Made by a program: the position numbers and the translations under genes. This document shows, piece after piece, positions 24,604-33,541 of a DNA stretch of 64,000 nucleotides. Origin of the DNA: a bacterium D16-51. Its GTDB lineage: Bacteria > Bacillota > Clostridia > Lachnospirales > Lachnospiraceae. The stretch spans positions 41,061-105,060 of the forward strand of contig RAYE01000012.1 of the NCBI GenBank assembly GCA_003612285.1, written 5' to 3'. Within the stretch, counting starts at the first letter, position 1. Each line of letters starts with the position of its first letter. The notes under the pieces are model-generated. The model was not told the DNA's origin and searched no databases. It was given only the letters and a program-made list of their open reading frames with translations.

Positions 24604-24897
24604 TCACACCTCCTGCGTATAAACCCTTTTCAGCATTTCAAAAAAATCATCTGTTTCCAAAGTTCTGTATTCTGTAACCATTTTCCTTGTCATCTCAATA
24701 GCGTTCGTCCATAGGTACATATATAATTCCTTTTTGTTTGTAAAATAGTGAGAAAGCAACACTTTTGAAATACCGCTCCCGTCTGCAATTTCTGACATTG
24801 GGGCCTTTTTGCAGCTGTTTTCGGAAAACACTTTGTAAGCAGCGTTTATAATACGCCGTTGTTTTTCTAATGGAAGTTTGAAAAACTTGTCATTCAT
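24604..24897 (-). CDS. Short TetR-type regulator
   Basis: The protein has 97 residues: an intact TetR DNA-binding domain (RIINAAYKVFSENSCKKAPM, SEIADGSGISKVLLSHYF, TNKKELYMYLW) followed by only about 45 residues. TetR proteins normally have about 190 residues, with an effector-binding domain. The gene ends at the ribosome site of the hydrolase gene. It may be a truncated regulator that still binds DNA, or a recent deletion may have fused it to the next gene's leader. AAGGAGACTGT precedes the ATG. Confidence 0.75.
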   Translation of the reverse strand: MNDKFFKLPLEKQRRIINAAYKVFSENSCKKAPMSEIADGSGISKVLLSHYFTNKKELYMYLWTNAIEMTRKMVTEYRTLETDDFFEMLKRVYTQEV

Positions 24898-25116
24898 ACA
24901 GTCTCCTTATTGACCGTAACGGTTAATGCAAGTATATTATATATCTGTTGACCGTTTTTGAGAAGACCATTGCTAAAATTACGAGAAAGATATGTTTTTC
25001 TTTGTGTCTCAAAAGGGTAGATTTTTCTATAAAAGATTAGGATGTCAAAAAATTCCATTTTGTAATTGCTTCGTCATTTGTGCAATTTTTAATTTTCAAA
25101 CACGCTCTGGAAATTA

Positions 25117-27897
25117 CTATTTTTTAACCTTTATATTTTTACCTGCACCTTTGGATTTAATAATTTTCTTATATGCCTTAACTTTACTGCCAGGCACTTT
25201 AACCGTTGCCTTGCTGTTTATCCCTTTAAATGCATTTTTACCAACCGTTTTATCTGTAAGTTTATTGGTTTTTATAACAAAATATTTTAGGTTCTTACAC
25301 CCATTAAATGCATTTTGGCCAATTTTCTTAACATTTTTACCAATTGTTATTTTGGATATTTTTTTGTTGCCCCTAAAGCTACTTTTTGCTATAGCTGTAA
25401 CTTTATAGGTTGAACTAAAAATTTTAATAGTGGAAGGGATTACTATGCTTTTCCCGCTTTTTTTAGTTCCTGTACATTCCACTGTCCTCATGCCATTTTT
25501 GATAGAAGTCACCTTATAATTGATGCCATTCATCATAACTTTTGTACTTATATCAACTTTAACTTCAGGATTTGCTGAAGGAGAGGCACTCGGTTTTATT
25601 GTTGGCAAAGGTTCTGGAGTTTCTGTTGGTTTTACCGTTGGCAAAGGCTGGGCACTTGGAGCTGCTGTTGGTTTTATTGTTGGGGAAGCAGAAGCGCTTG
25701 GGGTTTCTGTCGGCTTGACTGTCGGCAAAGGGGAAGCGCTTGGGGCTTCTGTCGGCTTATCCTCCTCCTTTTGGCTGCCGGTAACAGTTATTTTCACCTT
25801 AGCACTTGCCGCTTTATAAATCTCCGTTTCTGGCGCAGTTACAGTAATTACAGCTCTTCCCGGTGCAATCCCTGTTACCACGCCCTCACTGTCCACAATT
25901 GCCACGGATGTATCATTGGAGGAATAAGCATACTTACAGCCATCATTTACAGAATCAGACACAACAATCCTTGTTGTGGCATTTGCCTCAATAGTGCTGC
26001 TTTCTGTATTGGCAGTAATCTTACGCGGCTGTTTATTTGTTATATAAATGGCCGATACTTCACCTTCATAAGAGCCAATGCCCAAGACAAGCGCTTTTGC
26101 TACATAATATTCAGCATCTGGAAGATTAAAAATATAACATACTATATAATCTTTATTTTGCTCCAATACAGTGCCATCTAATGTAACGGTCACTGACGGC
26201 TGGTTAACTTCTATATCCTCCCCTAACGCCAGCGCTGCATTTTCGATAGACCGGCATGCCTCCTTTGTATATGGAATCCATGAGATAGTCCCGCTATGTC
26301 CGGTCAGGGCGTCTTTCGTCCATGTAGGGTCATCTCCAATATAATAGGCATTTGCAGTACATTTTAGAAATACCTCGTCATAAAATTCCCCATGGATAAT
26401 GCCTCCAAATTCTGGCGCATTGCCTGAAAAATATATATGTTTTAATTCATAGCATCCCGTAAAAGCATTTACCCCTAAGGATTTGACAGATGCCGGCAGC
26501 CTGATTACTGCTATACCGCTGTCCGCAAAACAGCCCGGGCCAATTACAGCTAAGTTATTTCCCTCAATAGCAATACTTTTTAACCTGAATGTGCCATTAA
26601 ATGCACCTTTACCAAGTTCTGAAACGGATTCAGGAATAACAATATGTTCTATATTGATATTTCCAGAAAAAGCAGAAGCCCCAATTTTTGTTACTGTAGA
26701 AGGAATCTCTATTTCTTTTGCAACAGGGCATGCAACCAAGACACTGCCATCTTTGCTGTAAATTATCTGGTTTTCTGACTTATAATCAAGATTATCACCA
26801 GCAACAGAAAGATTCTTAAGTTTCCAGCAGTTTTCAAATGCAAATTCACCAATAGAAGTGACAGACGCCGGGATATGGATACTTTCCAGTTCATAACAAC
26901 CGCTGAAGGCTTCATCGCCTATGCTGGTTAAAGTATCCGGCAGTATAATTTCTGTGAAATTCCTCCCTTGGAATATCCCATCATCCAGACCTGTTACCTT
27001 TAACCCATCAATCATCTCTGGAACTTCCAGGGTGTCATTCGTATTATGTCCATCATACTGTGTAACGATAACACCATCATAATTGTTATTTTCATAATAC
27101 TGGAACAGTGACGTCCTTTTCCATACATTATAATTACGGTATCCATCCTCACCTTTCTTTGAAGTATAACCAGCTTCTATTACGTAATATGCCCCATTTA
27201 ACTCTACAATGGGCTGTACATGTGTGTCATATCCAGAATAGCTTCCATCTATTCCCCATGACTCTATTCCAAGCTTTGAACATAATGTAATAATTGCATT
27301 TGTACTGGCTGCACAGTCACCACCGCCATATAAAATCATGCTATATACGTTACTATATCTTGTGGAATAATCATATTGTGCTGGAAACCTGGCAAGTGCC
27401 TGCATCTTTTCAAGGTCAGTCATGCCATCTGTAACATTTTCCCGTAGGTATGCATCCATGATTTCATCACAATACATTATAGAATAATCAATTACATGTA
27501 CAGTTATATAATAAGTTTTGCCAGCGGTTTCTGCTTCAATTTTAGCAGTACCCCCATACAAGGTATAATAATCATAATCATCCGTTATCTGTGGAGAACC
27601 AGAATGTCCTTTCCAGTAAAAGTAACGCGGGGTAACAAACCCGTCTGGTGAAACATTTACAGAATCACCATCCGAAATACGGTATTTCGCATCCTGCCCG
27701 CTGCCATAATTAAGCTGGAAGCTTTGTGGCAGATTATCTGGTATCTTTACCTTTTCAGCTTCACGGCTTCCAACGCCATAGATTGTAATTTCCATATCCG
27801 GCTCTTTTGCTTCTGCATGCTGTGGAAATGCCAGCACAAATATAGCAGCAGCCAAAAATAGTATTTCTTTTCCATATTTCTTTATATTATTTATCAT
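25117..27897 (-). CDS. Secreted BspA-like leucine-rich repeat protein with a transglutaminase-like domain
   Basis: The 926-residue protein starts with a signal peptide (about 1-31, ending HAEAKE). Residues about 130-270 look transglutaminase-like, with a Cys in YGGGDCAASTN and a His in YDTHVQPIVEL. LRR_5 repeats follow (about 290-500: LPDTLTSIGDEAFSGCYELE, IPASVTSIGEFAFENCWKLK). After these come a Big2-type Ig domain (GVVTGIAPGRAVITVTAP), a Pro/Thr/Ser linker built of repeats such as PTEAPSASPLPTVKP, and a final basic LRR_5 block to the end. No LPXTG is seen; the basic C-terminus may bind the wall. Surface adhesion or wall modification is likely but inferred. Confidence 0.88.
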   Translation of the reverse strand: MINNIKKYGKEILFLAAAIFVLAFPQHAEAKEPDMEITIYGVGSREAEKVKIPDNLPQSFQLNYGSGQDAKYRISDGDSVNVSPDGFVTPRYFYWKGHSGSPQITDDYDYYTLYGGTAKIEAETAGKTYYITVHVIDYSIMYCDEIMDAYLRENVTDGMTDLEKMQALARFPAQYDYSTRYSNVYSMILYGGGDCAASTNAIITLCSKLGIESWGIDGSYSGYDTHVQPIVELNGAYYVIEAGYTSKKGEDGYRNYNVWKRTSLFQYYENNNYDGVIVTQYDGHNTNDTLEVPEMIDGLKVTGLDDGIFQGRNFTEIILPDTLTSIGDEAFSGCYELESIHIPASVTSIGEFAFENCWKLKNLSVAGDNLDYKSENQIIYSKDGSVLVACPVAKEIEIPSTVTKIGASAFSGNINIEHIVIPESVSELGKGAFNGTFRLKSIAIEGNNLAVIGPGCFADSGIAVIRLPASVKSLGVNAFTGCYELKHIYFSGNAPEFGGIIHGEFYDEVFLKCTANAYYIGDDPTWTKDALTGHSGTISWIPYTKEACRSIENAALALGEDIEVNQPSVTVTLDGTVLEQNKDYIVCYIFNLPDAEYYVAKALVLGIGSYEGEVSAIYITNKQPRKITANTESSTIEANATTRIVVSDSVNDGCKYAYSSNDTSVAIVDSEGVVTGIAPGRAVITVTAPETEIYKAASAKVKITVTGSQKEEDKPTEAPSASPLPTVKPTETPSASASPTIKPTAAPSAQPLPTVKPTETPEPLPTIKPSASPSANPEVKVDISTKVMMNGINYKVTSIKNGMRTVECTGTKKSGKSIVIPSTIKIFSSTYKVTAIAKSSFRGNKKISKITIGKNVKKIGQNAFNGCKNLKYFVIKTNKLTDKTVGKNAFKGINSKATVKVPGSKVKAYKKIIKSKGAGKNIKVKK

Positions 27898-27957
27898 CTT
27901 TATTCCCTGCCTTTCTTAGGAACTGTATGGAATAACTTTCAAACTTTAATCTTTTCC

Positions 27958-29070
27958 TTATTTCTTAATAACAATAGATTTCTTTTTGCTCCATTTGCCA
28001 TATTCTTTTATACCATTTATTTCTTCATAAGCACGTACCCTGACATAGTATTTTTTCTTCTTTGCCAGCCCATAATACGTTACGCTTGTTACAGAAGAAC
28101 TCAATTCCTTTTTCACTACGCCGCTCTTGAAATTTGATTTCGTTGAATACCAGAGTTCATATCCATTCGCTCCTGCCACGCTGCCCCATGTTACTGTGAT
28201 GCTTCCGTTCGATAAATTTTTTACGCTTTTTAGCTTCGGGGCTGCTGAAATCTTTTTTGCAAAATCAATGGAAAATGTGTAAGAACCAACACCGCTGTTT
28301 ACATCTCCCTTTGCAACCGCAAGGTAATAAGTGCCTTTTTTTAATAATACAGGCTGGGTGTCTTTATAACCGCTGCGCACATAATTTGTATATGCCAGAT
28401 TCATTGACTGGTCATAAAAACCATATTTTATTGTGTCACTTACAGAATTTGTCATATTGAAAGTGATTTTTCCTGTTGAAGGTATCTGGAATTTGTAATA
28501 ATCAATATCATCATTTTGTGCAAGAACACCTTTGTATTTCTTTTTCAGGCTGATAGACGAGGCATCTGATGCCATATCATTGTTTGAGTCTTGTGTCTCT
28601 GTAAAACTTTCGCCGGCAGAGTCCATATTTACAATAAACGAGAATGCAGCATTATAAGCCTCTTCCACCAGCAGATAATAGTCTCCGCCTGTAAGGTAAA
28701 TCGCATCCAATGAAAAGGACAAACCATAACTTCGGCTAAGACTGTAGATTTCTGTCTGCGTAGAATCGAAAATTGTTATTTTAATATTTTCCTGGCGGCC
28801 GGTTCTTTCAAACCCCAGATCCAGCCTGCTGGCCTGGCTTAAAGAAAACTTATAATACCTCCTGCTGTCATTAGGGGCGAAGGTACCTGCCATAGAAACC
28901 CCAAACTCCAGTTCCCTTGCTTTTGAAAAACTGGTATTTGTTTCAGCCGGAAGCCCTATTTCCTCTGCATATACTGTCTGTGTTGTTTCAGGAAACCCTG
29001 CAAATGTCCCCAATATGGATAATATTAACATGCCTGCTGCCATTTTTCTTTTTAGTTCTTTTTTTCCCAT
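27958..29070 (-). CDS. Secreted protein with two PPC-type domains and a fibronectin III domain
   Basis: The protein has 370 residues. A signal peptide (about 1-36, ending VYAEEIG) is followed by two beta domains of the bacterial pre-peptidase C-terminal type (TNTSFSKARELEFGVSMAGT and DSNNDMASDASSISLKKKYKG, each with a YYKF-type core). An FnIII domain follows from about residue 280 (GSITVTWGSVAGANGYELWY). No catalytic domain is present, so it is probably a structural or binding surface protein. It is 60 bases upstream of the BspA-like gene in the same direction and may be co-transcribed. GGAGGATAAA precedes the ATG. Confidence 0.8.
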   Translation of the reverse strand: MGKKELKRKMAAGMLILSILGTFAGFPETTQTVYAEEIGLPAETNTSFSKARELEFGVSMAGTFAPNDSRRYYKFSLSQASRLDLGFERTGRQENIKITIFDSTQTEIYSLSRSYGLSFSLDAIYLTGGDYYLLVEEAYNAAFSFIVNMDSAGESFTETQDSNNDMASDASSISLKKKYKGVLAQNDDIDYYKFQIPSTGKITFNMTNSVSDTIKYGFYDQSMNLAYTNYVRSGYKDTQPVLLKKGTYYLAVAKGDVNSGVGSYTFSIDFAKKISAAPKLKSVKNLSNGSITVTWGSVAGANGYELWYSTKSNFKSGVVKKELSSSVTSVTYYGLAKKKKYYVRVRAYEEINGIKEYGKWSKKKSIVIKK

Positions 29071-29209
29071 TTTATCCTCCTTCTTTCATCTGTTTTTTCT
29101 TTTTAATGCCTGCTTATACTAAAGTATAGCACTGAATTAAAGTATAATACCGTTTTTATCCTGTGTCAACTTGTGCCATCGCCTGTCGTGATATCACTTT
29201 GATTACAAT

Positions 29210-29245
29210 GTTCCTATCCTGATACCATTGACTGTGAATAGTAAC
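29210..29245. mobile_element. 36-bp minimal copy of the dispersed element with perfect 8-bp target duplication
   Basis: GTTCCTATCCTG... to ...GACTGTGAATAGTAAC, flanked on both sides by ATTACAAT (29202-29209 and 29246-29253). The right end matches the family terminus and the left end is a variant of it. It looks like an internally deleted but once mobile copy. Confidence 0.7.
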
Positions 29246-29280
29246 ATTACAATATATAGCCATACCAAAAAGTGAGTGTG

Positions 29281-30642
29281 CTAAAATATACACACACTTA
29301 CCTCCTCTATCCCATACTGTAAAAACAGTTCTGCCATCTCCCTGGTAATCAGCTCCCCGCAAACTGCAATCGGGACTGCCGGGGGACAAGATACCGTTTC
29401 GGCGGCACAGACCCTTCCAACAGCATCATAAACCGGAAGTACCTCATGCCTGGAAAAAGCCGCCTCACGGATTCCCATCACCTGTTCTGCCTTCACGGCA
29501 GGGAATGGCTTGTGTGGAAATGCCTCCTTTTTTTCCTTTACCAGCTTTGTCTCTGCTGACCATTGGCTAAGGCGCTCCCAGTCTGTTTCTGTATTTTCCG
29601 GCGCTGCCATCAAAACAACATTCTGCCAGTCCGCATATTCACATTCTATGGCAAAGCTTCTCATTTCTTCCGCAATTTCTTCTCCCCTATAACCATTTTG
29701 CGCCGTATCTAGTACAATTTTTAAAGGTTCAGAAGGCTTCACACAAATCCCCTGGCTAACCAGTTCTTCTTTTACTGCCTCGACCTTCACCACAAGCCCT
29801 TCTAATCTATCAGGATATTCCCCTGACAGATACCGGTTGCATAAGTCCAAAGACTGCAGCAGCAGATAGGACGGGCTGGTAGAGCCAAAAATTGCCAGTG
29901 CCTGCGCGGCATATGGCTCAAACCGCCCTGCATATTCCCTGTGGATATGCAAGTATGCCGCGCCTGTCAGCGCCGGAAGCGTCTTATGTGCCGAATCACA
30001 GCACATAGCCGCCCCAAGGTCAAGCGGGTGCAGCGGTGTTTTTAAAAAATGAAGGTATGCCCCATGCGCATTATCTACCAAAAGGGGAAGGCCATGCTTT
30101 TTACAGACAGCAGACAGCGAAGCAAGATCCGACATCTGCCCCAGATAATCCGGCGAAGTAACATAGACGCCCAAAGGCTTTTTTTCGCACCCTGCGACCG
30201 CCTCCTCCAACTGTTCCCTGCTAATGACAGCGCTGCAAAGGCTTTCCTGCCTTTCAGGCATAACAAAACGAATCCCCAGATCTAAAAGGGCGCATGCATC
30301 CACCATGCTCCTGTGTACATTCCTCGCTGCCAGAAGAAACGGCTTATCCTGCCCATCTTCTTTGCCCCGCTCCATTTTCAAAATTGCAAGCATTGCCTTA
30401 ATACAATGGCTGGAACCTTCCGTGGAATAATGTGTCGCCCCGCTCCCAAAAAGCGCTGACGCATTTTTCTGGCTTTCTGCCAGGATTCCGTTCCCATGAT
30501 GCAGCACATCCGCTCCCGGAATCTCTGTAATATCATATGGCTCACAGCCAAAAAACACATGCCCTTTATGCCCGGGCATGTGAAATCTTGTTTTCCTGCT
30601 ATTATTATATTCTTTTACAAAACGCACAACTGGTGTTTCCAT
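29281..30642 (-). CDS. Orn/Lys/Arg decarboxylase family PLP enzyme
   Basis: A protein of about 453 residues. N-terminal RFHMPGHKGHVFFG, the glycine-rich HYSTEGSSHCIKAML, the Asp of LVDNAHGAYL that contacts the PLP nitrogen, and the lysine motif CCDSAHKTLPALTGAAYLH are all present. The family includes arginine and lysine decarboxylases of polyamine synthesis; the exact substrate is not clear. I chose the ATG at 30642 with GGAGAGAAAG upstream. It was probably translationally linked to psd before the 188-bp element entered (see 30669-30856). Confidence 0.85.
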   Translation of the reverse strand: METPVVRFVKEYNNSRKTRFHMPGHKGHVFFGCEPYDITEIPGADVLHHGNGILAESQKNASALFGSGATHYSTEGSSHCIKAMLAILKMERGKEDGQDKPFLLAARNVHRSMVDACALLDLGIRFVMPERQESLCSAVISREQLEEAVAGCEKKPLGVYVTSPDYLGQMSDLASLSAVCKKHGLPLLVDNAHGAYLHFLKTPLHPLDLGAAMCCDSAHKTLPALTGAAYLHIHREYAGRFEPYAAQALAIFGSTSPSYLLLQSLDLCNRYLSGEYPDRLEGLVVKVEAVKEELVSQGICVKPSEPLKIVLDTAQNGYRGEEIAEEMRSFAIECEYADWQNVVLMAAPENTETDWERLSQWSAETKLVKEKKEAFPHKPFPAVKAEQVMGIREAAFSRHEVLPVYDAVGRVCAAETVSCPPAVPIAVCGELITREMAELFLQYGIEEVSVCIF

Positions 30643-30668
30643 CTTTCTCTCCAAATTTAATACTTTTT

Positions 30669-30856
30669 GTTACTATTCACGGTCGATTTCTGAAAAGACT
30701 AAAATCGTTGTGCTTGCACAAAAGATTTCAGCTCTTTTCTAGAAATTGACTGTAAAGGTTGTTCTTTTCTCATAAGATAGACAAAGCTGCATAGCAGCGA
30801 CCTATGCCGAAGGCAGAGGGTCTATCGCATGAAAAAGAATGGACGTGAATAGTAAC
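30669..30856. mobile_element. 188-bp two-hairpin copy of the dispersed element between psd and the decarboxylase gene
   Basis: The ends are GTTACTATTCACGGTC and ACGTGAATAGTAAC, and the flanks are perfect 8-bp direct repeats TACTTTTT (30661-30668 and 30857-30864). Inside are two stem-loops: GTCGATTTCTGAAAAGA with TCTTTTCTAGAAATTGAC, and TTCTTTTCTCATAAGATAGAC with GTCTATCGCATGAAAAAGAA. No reading frame is credible. The last base of the element is part of the psd stop codon. Removing it and one duplication copy restores a compact psd-decarboxylase junction. Confidence 0.85.
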
Positions 30857-31716
30857 TACTTTTTACCTATTACTTCCCCCATTTTAACTGCCGTTTCAAA
30901 TCCGTCCTTATTATTTTTCACAATATCTTCCGCCAGCGCTATCCTGCCTTTTTCAAAAACAAGGATTACTGTGGAACCGCCAAATTCAAAATACCCTTTT
31001 TCCATCCCTCTCTGTACTGCCATTTTCTCATGATGGTTCACAATCCTCCCAACAAAAAGGGCGCCAACCTCCATCATCAGGACGTTCCCAAAATTTTTAC
31101 TTTTTAAGATAGAAAATTCCCGCGCATTTTCTGTATAAACAGGATATTTTTCATTTGCAAGAGGATTTACTGTATGGAAAACCCCAGGGATTTTATAATT
31201 TTTCGTCTTGGTTCCTTCATCAATATAAGCATAGTGGTGATAATCCTCCACCGTCAGGCGGAAGATACAGAGAGTGCCTCCCAGATACCTGTCTGCAAGC
31301 TTTTTGCTTTGCACCAGGCTTTCCATTGTATATTCCGTATTTTTAACGGTAAAGCTCCCCTCTGCCGTCACCGGATAAAAACTTAACCTTGCGTCACATG
31401 GGGAACAAAGTGCATTCCCTTCCTGGGAAAATTCCCGTTCCCCTTCTTTTATCCTCCTTGTAAAAAAGTGGTTAAAGCTTTCATAATCCCCTTCTTCATA
31501 TTCCTCCATCGAAATATTATTCCTGTCGATAAACGGGGATATAAAAGGAATTGACAGCTTTGATTCCAAAAACCAGCCGCCTGCTTTGGAAACTGCCGGC
31601 TGGACAAACATCTTCAATGCCTTACGCCCTGTTTCTGTCCCATATAATTTCTCTAAAAGCTTATCCTGTGTTTCGTTTTCCGTAACTATATTTCCTTCCC
31701 TGTCTTTACAAGCCAT
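30856..31716 (-). CDS. psd: Phosphatidylserine decarboxylase
   Basis: The 286-residue proenzyme decarboxylates phosphatidylserine to phosphatidylethanolamine at the membrane. The self-cleavage site is FEFGGSTVILVF near residue 251, where the Ser becomes the pyruvoyl group. FNHFFTRRIKEG and SPCDARLSFYPV are further family motifs. It follows pssA, which makes its substrate. The stop TAG straddles the junction with the 188-bp element. In the pre-insertion sequence the frame would read one more codon (TAT) and then TAA. Confidence 0.92.
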   Translation of the reverse strand: MACKDREGNIVTENETQDKLLEKLYGTETGRKALKMFVQPAVSKAGGWFLESKLSIPFISPFIDRNNISMEEYEEGDYESFNHFFTRRIKEGEREFSQEGNALCSPCDARLSFYPVTAEGSFTVKNTEYTMESLVQSKKLADRYLGGTLCIFRLTVEDYHHYAYIDEGTKTKNYKIPGVFHTVNPLANEKYPVYTENAREFSILKSKNFGNVLMMEVGALFVGRIVNHHEKMAVQRGMEKGYFEFGGSTVILVFEKGRIALAEDIVKNNKDGFETAVKMGEVIGKK

Positions 31717-31776
31717 ATCCTTACCTCACTTTCTATAGAGCTGCCGGGCACAGAGTGAACAGTAACTCTTTCGGAA

Positions 31777-32487
31777 CTATTTTCCAATAAGCCCCCTTAA
31801 ACAGTCAAGCAGTCCTGTATTTGGGAACTGCATCCGTGGAATCCTGAAATTTGAAAATAAAATTACAATCACTACTGCCGCCGCTACAATTAAAACCAAA
31901 AATACCAGCATTGTATTATTTGGCTTTCTCAGCCTGAAATCCACGATAAACAGCAGGCCGACAACAAGAAGTGAAATATGCAGCACAACAATAAACGCCG
32001 CATTGCTGATAAAGACCTGCAGCATAAAAATCAATGGCAGCACAATTGCCATTGAAGTAATCGGCAGGCCATGATAATACTTATTTGCACCTTCCTCTAC
32101 CTGCTGGCGTTTTGTTTCAAGTACATTAAAATACCCCAGGCGTATTACCGAACAGATGCAGTAAAAACAAATCAAAAGCCAGCCAAAAAGCCCCCGCACG
32201 CCAAGCAGAAAACATATCATTGCCGGATATGCGCCGAAGCAGATTACATCACAAAGGGAATCAATCTGCATCCCAAAAAGCTTTTCCTCCTCTGTCCGGT
32301 TCTTTTTGCTTCTGGCAATCTTCCCATCAAACATATCACACAGTCCGGAAAGCGCCAGGCAAAGGATTGCCGTACGGAACTTTCCATCAATTGCCTGCGT
32401 CATGCCAATCACGGAAACAGACAACCCGATATATGTCAGGATTACCGTATAATCATAACAACCAATAAACATCTTTTTCTTTTCCAT
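31777..32487 (-). CDS. pssA: CDP-diacylglycerol-serine O-phosphatidyltransferase
   Basis: A membrane enzyme of about 236 residues with the CDP-alcohol phosphotransferase signature CDMFDGKIARSKKN, then EKLFGMQIDSLCDVICFG (D..DG..AR...G...D...D). It joins CDP-diacylglycerol and serine. About six membrane segments are visible. I chose the ATG at 32487 (MEKKKMFIGCYDYT), with AGGGG six bases upstream. psd follows 60 bases later, so the two form the phosphatidylethanolamine pathway. Confidence 0.92.
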   Translation of the reverse strand: MEKKKMFIGCYDYTVILTYIGLSVSVIGMTQAIDGKFRTAILCLALSGLCDMFDGKIARSKKNRTEEEKLFGMQIDSLCDVICFGAYPAMICFLLGVRGLFGWLLICFYCICSVIRLGYFNVLETKRQQVEEGANKYYHGLPITSMAIVLPLIFMLQVFISNAAFIVVLHISLLVVGLLFIVDFRLRKPNNTMLVFLVLIVAAAVVIVILFSNFRIPRMQFPNTGLLDCLRGLIGK

Positions 32488-32506
32488 TTTCATCCCCTGT
32501 CTTTCT

Positions 32507-33541
32507 TCATTTTGCCTCTGCCGCTTTTTTGTCTGTTATAATAAAATATGCAGCCCCTGTCATAACAGCACTTATAATTAACTGCGTATAGTAACTAATT
32601 CCACGGCTGACAACCATAACCGGCAATACAAGATCTTTCCCACAAATTGGCCGGAAAATTTTTAAAAACAAACTTTCACTGATTCCCATGCCTCCCGGAA
32701 GCGGAAGCATATCTACCGACACCGATATCATCCCCTGTAATGTGGTAACTGTAACGCCATCTGTCCCATGCAGGGAAAATGACAGATATACCAGATATGT
32801 AATAAAGAACCACATGACACGCTGTACAAAAGTAATCAGGAACACATTTATAATCACACGTTTATTTTTCCGTAAATAATCTGCAACGCTGCGGTAACGC
32901 TCCATAGCATTTTCTATTTTTAAAATTAGCTTTTTCTCTCTTTTAAAATGGGTAATCTTTCCAAAAATCCGCACCAAACCCACTAAAATTGTTTCCGCAA
33001 GCGTTGGATGGAATACCAGGATCATCATAAACGTTACGCAAAAAACATTCAGCGCCACTCCAAGATAACACCAGCCAATCACCGGCTCAAGATATTCCAT
33101 AATCCCCCTGGGCCTGAAAATAACGACTGCCAGCCCAATCACGACTAGCACTGCCTTGTAGGTAATCGTAACAACCATTAATATTAAAGTTGAAATAGAA
33201 ATCGACAGCCTGTCTTTTTTCATAAAATAAAGCTGCGCCGGCTGTCCGCCTGTTGCAGAAGGCGTAATCGCACTGAAAAAAAATCCTACAAAGGAATATA
33301 AAAAACAATGCACCAGGATGGTCGGCTGCCCCACAGAACGCATCATATAGTGGATAATCACAGATTCACTTAATATAAAAAGCACTACCAAAACTGTGCC
33401 CGCCAGCCAGTACCGCACATCCGACTGCTTCAGGTAACGCATCAGCGCCCCCATATCTTCCCCTTCAAACACATAGTACATTGTAAGTCCAAATACCAAA
33501 AGCAAAAAAAGAATATTAAAAATTGTCTTTTTACTCTTCAT
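32507..33541 (-). CDS. LPG-synthase-type (UPF0104) multispan membrane protein
   Basis: The protein has 344 residues from the ATG at 33541 (MKSKKTIFNILFLL). Several membrane helices and the motifs GFFFSAITPSATGGQPAQLY and LPLPGGMGISE are those of the lysylphosphatidylglycerol synthetase membrane domain family. The soluble aminoacyl-transfer domain is absent, so lysine transfer is not expected. It may move or modify a lipid. Its ATG lies 11 bases inside the end of the PAP2 gene, showing translational coupling, and pssA follows. Confidence 0.82.
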   Translation of the reverse strand: MKSKKTIFNILFLLLVFGLTMYYVFEGEDMGALMRYLKQSDVRYWLAGTVLVVLFILSESVIIHYMMRSVGQPTILVHCFLYSFVGFFFSAITPSATGGQPAQLYFMKKDRLSISISTLILMVVTITYKAVLVVIGLAVVIFRPRGIMEYLEPVIGWCYLGVALNVFCVTFMMILVFHPTLAETILVGLVRIFGKITHFKREKKLILKIENAMERYRSVADYLRKNKRVIINVFLITFVQRVMWFFITYLVYLSFSLHGTDGVTVTTLQGMISVSVDMLPLPGGMGISESLFLKIFRPICGKDLVLPVMVVSRGISYYTQLIISAVMTGAAYFIITDKKAAEAK

